This document shows positions 51,838 through 64,000 of a DNA stretch of 64,000 nucleotides, piece after piece. The notes below the pieces were generated by a model that ran no database searches, was not told where the DNA came from, and worked only from the letters and a program-made list of their open reading frames with translations. Position numbers and translations under genes: made by a program. The DNA is taken from NCBI RefSeq assembly GCF_964204645.1, contig NC_134025.1, positions 18,196,001 to 18,260,000 on the forward strand, written 5' to 3'. Numbering within the stretch: the first letter of the stretch is position 1; each line of letters begins with the position of its first letter. The stretch comes from Tubulanus polymorphus (taxonomy: Eukaryota; Nemertea; Palaeonemertea; Tubulaniformes; Tubulanidae).

Positions 51838-52000
51838 CAACTAACTTTTCTATTTCAAATTGTTTTTTTTGCTGGTTTTATTTAATTATTCATTGACGCT
51901 AGGAATACTTTTCCCTCTCCCATTTATAAGGAACAAAAAATATTTGTGGTGATAATCACCCTCTCGCCCTCTAATCTGAAAATGTCATCTTCCAATTACT
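51838..52000 (-). mobile_element. Decayed Polinton terminus with remnant small ORF
   Basis: 51838-51932 (minus) is a broken copy of the terminal small ORF at 14508-14677 (start AAATG, MGEGKVFLASMN). 51950-52000 aligns with the terminal repeat, ending in ttccaattact, one substitution from the CCCAATTACT end of the 6.8-kb element. It marks the right end of a largely lost Polinton copy. Confidence 0.75.
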
Positions 52001-55000
52001 TCCGTCATCTGAGATCTAAAAAAATTGGATGGATGGGTAAATTTTGGGCTTCAATATCTTGAGAAACTAACAAACTTTCTTTTTGACTGAAGAATCGGGA
52101 GAGTTAACTCAGATATATTTAGTCGAATTGTAACAAGATCCTGAAAACTAGGAAATCAAATATTACACATATATATGACGTACGCTTTATTTCATTTTGG
52201 TTGTGACAATGTATACATAACTGAATAAGCAAGACAATAAAATCATATGAAGGATGCTTCAAAAGAACAAAAAAGACCTATGTATGATATATGAAAAATA
52301 ATCAGTAGAACTGATACTTAACCACCCTGTACATATGACAAACGCTTTATTTCAAATTAGTTGTGACAATGCATACATTACAGAAGTGGCTTCAGACAAT
52401 AAAATGATATGAAGGATGCACTGAATGAGCAAAAAATAACTTATCTGCATAACTATAACTATATATGAAACAAGGGGCCAATCTGCTATAATAGCTCCGC
52501 TATGTGATTTGAATAAATAGAAACCCCATGTCCCACATCCCCTGATGGCCAAATCTGAACTAGGGGTCCACGCCCACATGGGACTCATAAAACATGTCAC
52601 TAGCTACAATTTTGCAATTTGATTGCGGTTACAAAATATGCCCAGGTACCAATATAATATAAAAATACTAAGTTCTTCAGCTATTCAATGCCCCTGGTGA
52701 CAATATACAAGAACCAATGACCTCAAATCTCAAACACAATCTAATGCTTCAACTTTGCAATTGATTGTGGTTAAAAATATCAAATATAAATAGGCAAATT
52801 GTATATTATCAAATATTCAACTCCCCTGGTGGCCAGAACAAAATCCTTGGTAATTCCACATGAGATGAATCCTATGACAGTGATAACATTTATCAAATAT
52901 CAAGACTATAAATTAAAACCTGTTGATATTTTCCTCAAAAGCTTTTACTATCTACAAATGAGTGAAAGATGGCTGCCAATCGGGTCAGGCTTAACTGATA
53001 AAACAATCTGTGGCTATGTTTAAGAGCCTTACTCAAAGTATACCCATCACAAATCTCAATGAAAAAATGGCAAACCATTAAGAAAATACAGGTCTCGAAA
53101 GTCAGGGCAAAAATAACCTAAATAACCTTTTTTTGGCACAAAAAAGGTTACACAATGGCCATCTTGTGTCCAATCGACCCATTTTCCCCAATGATGCCCC
53201 CTGGGGGATACAGGCATATGTGAAAGATCAAGATAATTGATTCAAATGTTTCCTAAATTTCCCTTGAAAGCTTCACAAATGTGCAATAAGTGCTCATTTT
53301 GGCGAACCTAGGGAACATACAGGTAAAAACCAAACATCAAGAAAATCCATTGTACCGTCTTCCAAACTTAACAAAATAAGTGGATTCCATCAACAGACTG
53401 ACGGACAGACAGATAAAAAGTGAATGCAATAGTCTGCTGGGCGGAAGTCCCAAGTAGTCTCAAAATGGCTCTGTCCTTTGTAGGTATTGGTCCATAGAAT
53501 ATTCATACCAAATTTGGAAGTGATCTGATTAATACTGTAGGGCTAGTAGCGATTTGCAAATTGCAGCAAGTAATGAAATTCTTAACATGGACTTTCCTAA
53601 ATTTACATGATGGTGTATGTTTAATCCAATATCACAATAAAACGTCATTGAATAAACTCTAGAGTGTAAGCATTAACTACAAAGAATCCTTCTAGCGACC
53701 AGTTCGATCGAAAATATTCAAATGAATTCTCTACCTGGTCACAATGAACAGTAAGGCAATTCAACGTTCTATTTAACAATGGTTATGATTGATTAGTAAG
53801 ACATGAATATAACTACCCAGCTACGTTACCATCTCTTCATAAACCTTAGCGTCATATTGTAGTGCAAGAAATGATGCAGAGGTCAACAAGGTGACACTCA
53901 CATAGAGGCAGGGTCTTAGCGAGCAAGCTCCAACGCTGTTCGAACTCAACTATATATTACACAATATTGGTCCACCTGTATAGTTCTGTATATGTTTTTC
54001 AATACAAATAAGTATTGTTTAAAATGCATCTGCATATCGATACAAACGGGCGTACGCATTCAAATCTTTTTTTATCAATTGATTACCCTACATCTAAAGA
54101 TTAACCGCTTCGTTGATTTTGGTGAGTTACACGTGTTACTAAAACGAGGGCGCTATTATCACATCTCGGCAGCAAAGTAAATATTACGCTGTGCATCAAC
54201 ATGGAATTTTCTCGTCTTTCTCTGAATTTTAGTAGGAGGAAATTGGATGACGACGATTTATTTCATTTAGTTCTGAACTTTTGAAGTGAGGATTGGAAAA
54301 CTGTATTAGTCACGTGATACATGATGAACCGGTTTTCTGAACACAAATTTTAGCTGCTGACGCGTATGAGAAGTGCTGGTTTTATGTCCTTGCACAGACC
54401 TCATATCATAACCAAATATGCGTTGTCAAGTTAAATTTCATCAAAAAATGTTTCTAGGCCTACGATATACAAAAGAACAAGTAGCGGCACATCTCAACGA
54501 GTATGGATTACTTTTTTAGAAAGGCCGATTACCATAGCCATATTGGTGCACAAAGTCAAGGGATATCCTGATAGGACATCAGTTAAGATAAAATTATCAT
54601 TTTACAAAATTCTTTCAATTCCTTGTTTCAGAAATAAATTCATTCTTTCTCAGGAAAGTACAACAAATTTCAGACTGACTGAGCAAGTCAGGAAGCTATC
54701 AAACTGGTGTCAAATAACAGAGAAAACTGGGAAAATAAAGTACACAAACTCGACCATAAAAAGAGTTCTGAAACTTTGAAGGCCTTGGTCCATAGAAAAT
54801 TCATAGCTAATTTGGAATTCATCTGATTAAAAATGTGGGACGAGTAGCAATTTGAATTTGCCAGATGCACAGAAGGATGAACGAACGAACGATCAGCCGT
54901 ACAACAACGCCCCACCCCTAACCTATTAGCTCTGGTCACAGCGGAGCTAAAAATAGTAAATGTTTGTATACATATATAAGGCCATATGTAAGACAGCACA

Positions 55001-55083
55001 CAAAAGCAAATATGAAGACTTCATCTTCGAATTCAAACTTCATCTATCAAATGCCAATCAAGTTAAAAGTAATTTCCAATTAA
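52001..55083. other. Non-coding, host-like stretch
   Basis: I see no gene. Two diverged direct repeats of about 110 bp begin near 52170 and 52331 (shared ttgtgacaatg, tatgaaggatgc). 54790-54960 includes a run of acgaacgaacga and a GC-richer segment like dispersed SINE-type repeats. Confidence 0.5.
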
Positions 55084-57822
<2,739 letters not shown>

Positions 57823-57945
57823 ATGTCATCGGCGGAGGTTACAATAAAATAACAAAACAAATGCTCACATAAAAAAGTACCACGATTTTACATGAATTGG
57901 CTCAATGCCAACTTCACACCACTGACAAAGGTAAACCAAAAAACT
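57823..57945 (+). pseudogene. Decayed copy of the 50-kb exon
   Basis: The sequence starts gaccatgtcatcggcggagg and ends with gacaaaggtaaaccaaaaa, like 50209-50369, but has deletions and stops in the coding part. Confidence 0.65.
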
Positions 57946-58097
57946 GTGGAAAAGGAAATAGAACAAATAATAATAATCACGCGAATCTCAATAAGGTTTT
58001 GTGAAGAAACAGAAAAACCTAATTAAATAGGGATAATTCAGCCGACTGTTGATTATCGGACTTAAAACTGTCCGACTTACGCCAGTTGTACTGTATT

Positions 58098-58187
58098 TAG
58101 GGTTTCTGCTGTTTTCACAGAAACCCTATTGTAATTGTACTGATTATTATTATCATTAGGGTTTCTGCTTCTTTCGCAGAAACCCTA
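58098..58187. repeat. Two AGGGTTTCTG hairpins in tandem
   Basis: Hairpins with the same stem as at 48180 and 56057 but different loops lie about 60 bp apart and share aattgtactgatta-type spacer sequence. Confidence 0.65.
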
Positions 58188-58331
58188 TTATAATCGTACT
58201 GATTAGTGAATCGTAGTGAATAGTTCACCATTTTAGTGGAGCGTCGTGTCATTCTTGAAAGTGGAGTATGTTGCTTACTGTCAAAATTCCGGACAATCAA
58301 ATTCAAATTGTGTACTTAATTGTTTCTTTTC

Positions 58332-59321
58332 TTAACCCTTACAATACCACTACCGTATGGCATACGGTACAAATTGACAAGCTAGCATACCCGTACCGTA
58401 TGTGATACGGTATCGCTTAACCCTTCTTCTAGAAGGGCATATTTATCAGCCGGTGCTGCCATCTGCATAAAATTCAAGAAGGCAACAGCCAGGAAAAACA
58501 ATTTGGCTGGATGAAACGGTTCAGCAGCTCGTAAATGATGCTGACAGTGATGCTGGTGACTTGGAATTTGGTAGTGAACAAATTGAGAGTGACATCCAAT
58601 ATGACAGCAGCAGTTCAGATGATGAGACTTAGTCAGAAAATAGGTTTATAGTGCCGGCTATGATTTTGATGATGAAAATGAAATCAGTGACAATTTTTAG
58701 ACCCTTTTGATACGGTTGTCATGGCAACGGACACCAATAACAATAATGAAGAACCAGAAACTGTCCATCCTCAAGGTCACATATATCCAAATAATTTGTC
58801 TTATTTGTTAGCCCAATGGTTATCAACACCATGGTATACGATGTATCAGTGTCAAATACATAGGTAACAATTTTCTGAGGCCTGAAATTATACCCCAGTG
58901 AAACCCCTTACATCTGACCTTCCGACATATCATGGTAAATGAGTGGAAAAATAAATTTTTTAGTAGTTCTATTGCTTTGAAATTTTTACTACATAAAGTA
59001 AGGATATATGGCATACAATTTCAGTTTGAATTGTAAAGATCAGTGCATTTTGCTGGGAGACAGAGCAGTTTATCTGAAACTTATCGTGAATTTTTTTCAT
59101 GGTGGCCGTCTTGGAGTATGTGACCTTGACCTCAAGTTCACTTATATCCAAATTATTTATGTCTACATTGTTGGCCCAAAAGTTATCAACAACATGCTTT
59201 ATAAATTTTCTGTGTCAGATACCTCGGTAACTATTCTATGAAGTTTCAAATATACCCCTATAAACCCCTAAATTCCCTCCGGTACAGCAGCAGAGACACT
59301 ATGTGGTATTGAAAGGGTTAA
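58332..59321. mobile_element. piggyBac-family relic
   Basis: The ends TTAACCCTTACAATACCAC and GTGGTATTGAAAGGGTTAA form an inverted repeat with TTAA at both outer ends. Inside, two copies of a CCGTATGnnATACGG palindrome (about 58352-58415) precede a short acidic frame like a transposase N-terminus (NDADSDAGDLEFGSEQIESD), which soon meets stops. About 990 bp long, non-autonomous. Confidence 0.7.
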
Positions 59322-59989
59322 TATCGTGCGAGCAATATTCCGTAGTGACAATAATTTAAGATGATGAATAATGATACGTTATAACATAAAATAATTCATA
59401 TGCTATAGTCAATTTGGGGGTGTTTTGCGTAACGATAAGTTGTCCTTGGAGTCGAGTAAACTCGTTGCCGGTCTCTACCCTCAGTTACGGAAATCGGACT
59501 CAGGGACGCCACCCATAGACTGCTCGTCACTTCAATTATCAATTCAAGTATAAATAAACAAATTTATAACCTCAAGACTTCACATTCAGGTGCGGTCTTC
59601 AAACAGTAATCTTAACAATTACCCATTTTCTTCATCAGTACACTTTACCGATCTACAGGGTATTTACTTCTTTTAATATTATAGTACTAGTGGAAAGTGA
59701 TTTTTAAACATAGAACTTCCTACTCATTAGTTCATTGCAAACGAATTGAGTAGGAGCATTTTAAAGTGGCCTATTATGCGGTGTGATCACCCGTGACCTG
59801 GGTCCGCCTTGACCTGTGCCCGAGAATACTGGGGCCCCTAATCACATACTGAAAATTTCGTCTTCCCATGGAGGCCCAAGGTAATAGCTAGATAGAAACA
59901 AATAAGCCTATGTAAAGTACCCATATGATAATTTCATAATGAATTGTACGCAGTACTGAAGTACATAAAGAGACAAAATTTGAAATTTC
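59322..59989. other. Non-coding stretch
   Basis: I see no gene or strong repeat here. It precedes the non-LTR retrotransposon remnant. Confidence 0.5.
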
Positions 59990-62354
59990 AATTATTACTA
60001 GCTATATTGCTCCTGAAGGCTCCCCTTGGAGCCGCAATGTAACAGACACTCTGTCACATTTGATTGCACAAATATATATGATAAGTGATAGTGATATTAT
60101 ATTTCTCTATGGAGACCTCAATGCCAGAACAGGGACCATACCAGATATTAGTGATGATTCCGAAATCCCACAAAGAGTGTACACAACTAGTAACTTGACA
60201 CAACTAGTAATGCGTATGGTCATACATTTGTTGAATTTCTAAAGGACACTAACCTTTGTGTATTATATGGAAGATTAACTCCAGGTAATGATAATTATAC
60301 ATGTATTAATGCAAGGGGCAAATCTGTAGTTGACTACATTGCTGTACCCACTGATAACTTCTCTTATTGAAAGCACTTTAACGTATATCCTAGTGTGGAG
60401 TTAGCAGAAAGAGCTAATTGTGCTCATTTAATCAGCAGTAAATCTCTGATTTGCATCGAAGTTGAAGTATCTGAGTTTCAAAAATCTTTCACTCAGCTGA
60501 ATGGAGTTAGCCACGATGAAAGATCGCCTAAAACTAAAAGGTACTATCTTAATGAAATCCCAGCTGAATTCATGACCAACGACTTATTCCGAAATACTAT
60601 TAATATTATTATTCAACGATTAGAAAATTTACGGAAAAACCAAGCTGAATTTGACAATCTATACACAGAATTTACGTCAACTATTACAAATGAGATGGAT
60701 TCGTATCTAAACATCAAAAAGGTATCACAGAAATCCATGCAGAAAGTCTTATAAACCTTACTGGTGTGAGGAATTGAGTATTGCATGGAAATCTACTTGT
60801 GTTAAACTAAAAGCCATAAAAAAGCTTGTATAAAGGATAAGAAAACCCTGCACTCTGAATATATCCTCTCTCGAAATCATTTTGACCGGCTTCTTAGACA
60901 AAAAGAAAGAAAATACAATAGGGAAAAAATTCTCCAGTTAGACCGTACATCTAAAAATGGCCCTAAATCTTTCTGGGATAAAGATAACTCACTGGGGCCT
61001 AGAAAAGACAAGAAAATCCCGTTGAGTGTCAAAATTGATGATAAATATACTTCTTCGAAAAACCTAGTAGAGGAGAAATGGATGTAAGATTTCAAAGGCT
61101 TGTATGAAGAACAGAATACGAATGTCAATTACAATTTTTTGAATCTCCTATATCACGAAAAATCTGGCTTAGAAAATGATGTGATAAGAAACCCAAGAAA
61201 CGATATTGGTATAAACAGGCCATTTTCCGTCCAGGAGGTCAGACAATTTGCCTCGAAATTAAATAAACGTAAAACACCGGGTATCGATAATATCCCGAAT
61301 GAAGTACTTCAAAACGAAACGGTCATTCAATGTTTGGGTCCACTCTTTTTGTTGCCACTCTTTCTGCAATTTTTGTTTCAATAACCATACTGTTCACAGC
61401 AGTTGGTTAAAAGCCACTATTTCCCCCATACCAAAAGGCACAACCAAGATCCTTATATTCCCCTTAACTATAGGGGCATAGCTTTATTATCGTGTGTTGG
61501 GAAATTGCAACATTGTGAAATATTGTGAAACTAATGGCCTTCTCTCTGACTGTCAGAATGGCTTTCGCAAAGAGAGATCGTGTCAAGATCATATTTTCAA
61601 CTTAACATCTATAGTAAATCAAAATAGAAGTCGCAATAGGGATACATTTTGCGGTTTTACCGACTTCAAAAAGTTTTTCGATTTCATCGATCGCGACTTA
61701 TTAATGCTCAAACTTGCACGACTAGGTATTAGCGGTAAAATGTACTGGGCAATAAGTAGTTTATATCAAAACACGAAGTGTTGTATCAAGCTAAGACCAG
61801 ACTTCATTACTGGGTGGTTCGACTGTGTCAACGGTATTAGACAGGGAGATACACTTTCTCCAAGTCTGGCTGCATATTTCTTAATGATTTATTCCTGGAA
61901 TTAAATGGCGATCCAAACTTTATTAACGTACTGGTCCACGCAGATGACCTATGTCTAATTGCAAACTCAGAGGCTGAGCTACAATATCTTATTGACAAGA
62001 CAAGGTCTTGGTGTGACAAATGGCTGTTATCCATAAATTTCGATAAAACGCAAATTGTGCACTTTAGAAAAATTAGAAAGGCATGTACGAAATTCCACTC
62101 TACATGGCATGATAATGAAATATGTAAAGTAGACTGTTACAAATATCTTGGCGTTTATTTGGACAGTCATCTAAAATTTAACACTCATTTTGAACATTTG
62201 TCCACCTTGGGTGGTAAGGCCCTTGGGGGAAATATAGGACGGTTTTCTACTCTCCGGAATGTAGGCTACAAGACGTTTAAAATATTATATGAAAGTGGTG
62301 TCGATGCAATTCTCAGTTACGGTGCTGAGATTTGGGGTGCAAAAAACCCACATG
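59990..62354 (+). pseudogene. Non-LTR retrotransposon (LINE) ORF2: endonuclease and reverse transcriptase, broken
   Basis: The apurinic-type endonuclease is represented by IFLYGDLNARTG (about 60090-60130) and DYIAVPTDNFSY. Reverse transcriptase motifs are KRKTPGIDNIPNEVL (about 61270-61310), LLSDCQNGFRKERSCQDHIF, the A box FTDFKKFFDFID, GIRQGDTLSPSL, and the catalytic box as HADD (about 61935-61950, usual YADD). A C-terminal GYKTFKILYESGVDAILSYG follows. Frameshifts near 61080, 61380, 61490 and 61900 kill it. The frame is cut at 62354 by the satellite element. The clade (CR1/Jockey-like) is not resolved. Confidence 0.88.
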
Positions 62355-62585
62355 AGTAATAGGGGTTTAGTTGTTCTAGATCAAAGGTCGAACGGTCGAG
62401 CTCATAAAAAATGAAAAACATGAAAATAATAACAATTTCTACTTGAATTAGTCGCGAATCTCATAAAAAATGAAAAATAATTCTCGCACACTCGAATTTA
62501 TTTTTCATTTTTACTCGCTATTAAAAGTGTGACTAAAGTGTGAGTGAAAAATTTCATATTTAAATCATTGAATATTTATATCTAT

Positions 62586-63269
62586 ATGCGTTGGGCTCAT
62601 TTTAATAAAAGTTTTGTTATTAAAATAAAGAAAGAAGAAGAAGAACCCAACTTCAAAATCGAAATAAAAGAAACCAATAAATTATTTTCACAGTTTAACA
62701 TTAGAAATTATATTTCAGCAACAAATTTAGTGTCCGCAAGACATTATAAAATTGATAATATTACTATGTTTAATCAAATATTATCAAATGAAACATATTT
62801 AATTACTGAACTAGTAGATACTTTTGATAATGGAATCAAAAATCCTAAAATATTTAATACAGTTTTAAATGTTAAAGGAACTTTAGATGAAAACATAATA
62901 AATATTCTTCAAACTCCTTTCAATGAAAGAAAAAGTGATATAATGCTTTCTAAAGATTACAATGATTTGATTAACTTAAGAATTGAAAAAAGACAATTAT
63001 ATTATTTAAATTTTGATAATAAACAAATTATCTATAATGAAAATTCATCAAATATTGGTATTCAATGTGAATTAGATAATGAAAAATCATTTAAAGATAT
63101 TGCAGTTCAATGTTATTTAGATGATGAATTTAGCAAATTCAATCCTATTGAAAAAGTGTATTGTTATTGCGGCGGCAAATATTCAAAATCACATAAATCA
63201 AAGCATTATCAAACAGTTAAACATATCAATTATGAAAAGAATAATAAATATATATTGAAACAAGATTAA
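62586..63269 (+). CDS. Zinc-finger-ended satellite protein (about 227 aa)
   Basis: This is homologous to the 218-aa protein at 13509-14165: KKEEEEPNFKIEIKETNKLF near the start, then the QFNIRNYISATNLV block, the IQCELDN and VQCYLDD acidic repeats and the C-terminal CYCGGKYSKSHKSKHYQTVK motif. The equivalent of that protein's first Met is ATA here, whereas the inverted copy in the right terminal repeat has ATG. The nearest upstream ATG in frame is at 62586 (MRWAHFNKSF); if that is not used, the gene lacks a start. The rest is open to TAA 63267-63269. Confidence 0.7.
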   Translation: MRWAHFNKSFVIKIKKEEEEPNFKIEIKETNKLFSQFNIRNYISATNLVSARHYKIDNITMFNQILSNETYLITELVDTFDNGIKNPKIFNTVLNVKGTLDENIINILQTPFNERKSDIMLSKDYNDLINLRIEKRQLYYLNFDNKQIIYNENSSNIGIQCELDNEKSFKDIAVQCYLDDEFSKFNPIEKVYCYCGGKYSKSHKSKHYQTVKHINYEKNNKYILKQD

Positions 63270-63430
63270 GCTGTATGTTTCAAATATATAGTAGTTAAAG
63301 CATGGAGAAATTAGTTAATGAATAACTGTTAGGTAGTAAGTTTAATTGTTATTTGATTTGAAACATATAAAAGTTTAATATTTCTAAGATATTAAATATC
63401 TATCAATTTAATAATTTTTTTCTTAAATAA

Positions 63431-63607
63431 ATGTATGATTTCAACATACCAACCGGAAGTAGTGATTTGAAGCAATATTTTGTAGCAGGAGGATTAATTT
63501 TGGTTGCATTATATTTTTACTATGAGAATTTTTCAAAAGATTTGATGAATGAAAATAATAAATTGAGTAAAAAATTAAAGAAATGGAAACAATCACAGAA
63601 AAAATAA
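63431..63607 (+). CDS. 58-aa homologue of the satellite membrane protein
   Basis: It starts in CTTAAATAAATG and encodes MYDFNIPTGSSDLKQYFVAGG, then LILVALYFYYENFSKDLMNE and a basic tail, ending early relative to the 72-aa protein at 12000-12218 (after KKLKKWKQSQKK). The conserved IPTG.SDLK motif and membrane helix identify it. The 93-aa partner gene is absent from this element. Confidence 0.75.
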   Translation: MYDFNIPTGSSDLKQYFVAGGLILVALYFYYENFSKDLMNENNKLSKKLKKWKQSQKK

Positions 63608-64000
63608 CAATAAAAAAGTTAATTTAGAAAATGATTTAGAGGATTAAAACAGCATTTAATAATTTATTGGTTTCTTTTATTTCGATTTTGAAGTTGGGTT
63701 CTTCTTCTTTCTTCATTTTAATAACAAAACTTTTATTAAAATGAGCCCAACGCATATAAATATAAATATTCAATGATTTAAATATGAATTTCACTCACAC
63801 TTTACTCACACTTTTAATAGCGAGTAAAAATGAAAAATAAATTCGAGTGTGCGAGAATTATTTTTCATTTTTTATGAGTTTCGCGACTAATTCAAGTAGA
63901 AATTGTAATTATTTTCATGCTTTTCATTTTTTATGAGCACGACCGTTCGACCTTTGATCTAGAACAACTAAACCCCTATTACTCACATGTTATTGAAAAA

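Larger units (their letters stand above)
62355..63983. mobile_element. 1.6-kb non-autonomous Polinton-derived element
   Basis: It starts AGTAATAGGGGTTTAGTTGT and ends with the complement, flanked by a perfect 6-bp duplication CACATG (62349-62354, 63984-63989). Terminal inverted repeats are about 330 bp (62355-62690 and about 63657-63983) and include the first codons of the encoded protein gene, inverted at the right end. It carries homologues of the 218-aa and 72-aa genes of the 6.8-kb element and nothing for replication or integration. It interrupts the LINE. Confidence 0.9.

Noticed and set aside
54688-54999. 103-codon minus-strand open frame in host-like DNA
   Set aside because: It overlaps a SINE-like dispersed segment and another open frame; no protein features.

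Overview
This is AT-rich, repeat-dominated DNA from an animal genome, almost certainly an invertebrate (I do not assign a phylum). A spliced terminal exon encoding the C4H2 zinc finger C-terminus of ZC4H2 (55084-55197, minus) shows metazoan nuclear DNA. Most of the rest is nested mobile DNA, dominated by Maverick/Polinton elements: virus-like transposons with a protein-primed PolB, retroviral-type integrase, packaging ATPase and capsid genes.

Layout. 1-7335: decayed Polinton copy A (PolB, HNH protein, two small membrane proteins, integrase, ATPase on plus; three capsid-cluster genes on minus). 7336-15378: Penelope-like element on minus (RT end, GIY-YIG domain, hammerhead-like motif), split by a 6,790-bp palindromic Polinton-derived element (7968-14757) with a 6-bp target duplication ACTGAG. 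15379-16643: LTR-like repeat. 16837-18340: BEL/Pao LTR and broken gag. 18360-34910: Polinton copy B, the best preserved: PolB with an intein, zinc finger proteins, penton-like protein, small membrane proteins, major capsid protein, ATPase and integrase. Several of its genes carry one or two stops or a frameshift, and its integrase is deleted at the N-terminus. 34.4-46.2 kb: two inverted blocks carrying an HNH protein gene and an unknown gene, with palindromic Polinton-end elements between them. 46.2-52.0 kb: scattered Polinton relics ending in a degenerate terminus at 52000. 52-60 kb: mostly host-like non-coding DNA with the ZC4H2 exon, a decayed exon copy, hairpin repeats and a piggyBac relic. 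59.99-62.35 kb: broken non-LTR retrotransposon, interrupted by a second small Polinton-derived element (62355-63983) with target duplication CACATG.

Two things stand out. First, copy B PolB is interrupted exactly inside its catalytic motif C (YFD/TD) by a 355-residue in-frame intein with two LAGLIDADG motifs; copy A supplies an intein-free version of the same site. Second, two elements share Polinton-type termini and 6-bp target duplications but encode neither polymerase, integrase nor capsid. They carry a ~220-aa zinc-finger-ended protein and small membrane proteins, and look like non-autonomous satellites of Polintons. Nearly every Polinton gene also starts with the same T-tract plus TAAATG signature, reminiscent of poxvirus late promoters.
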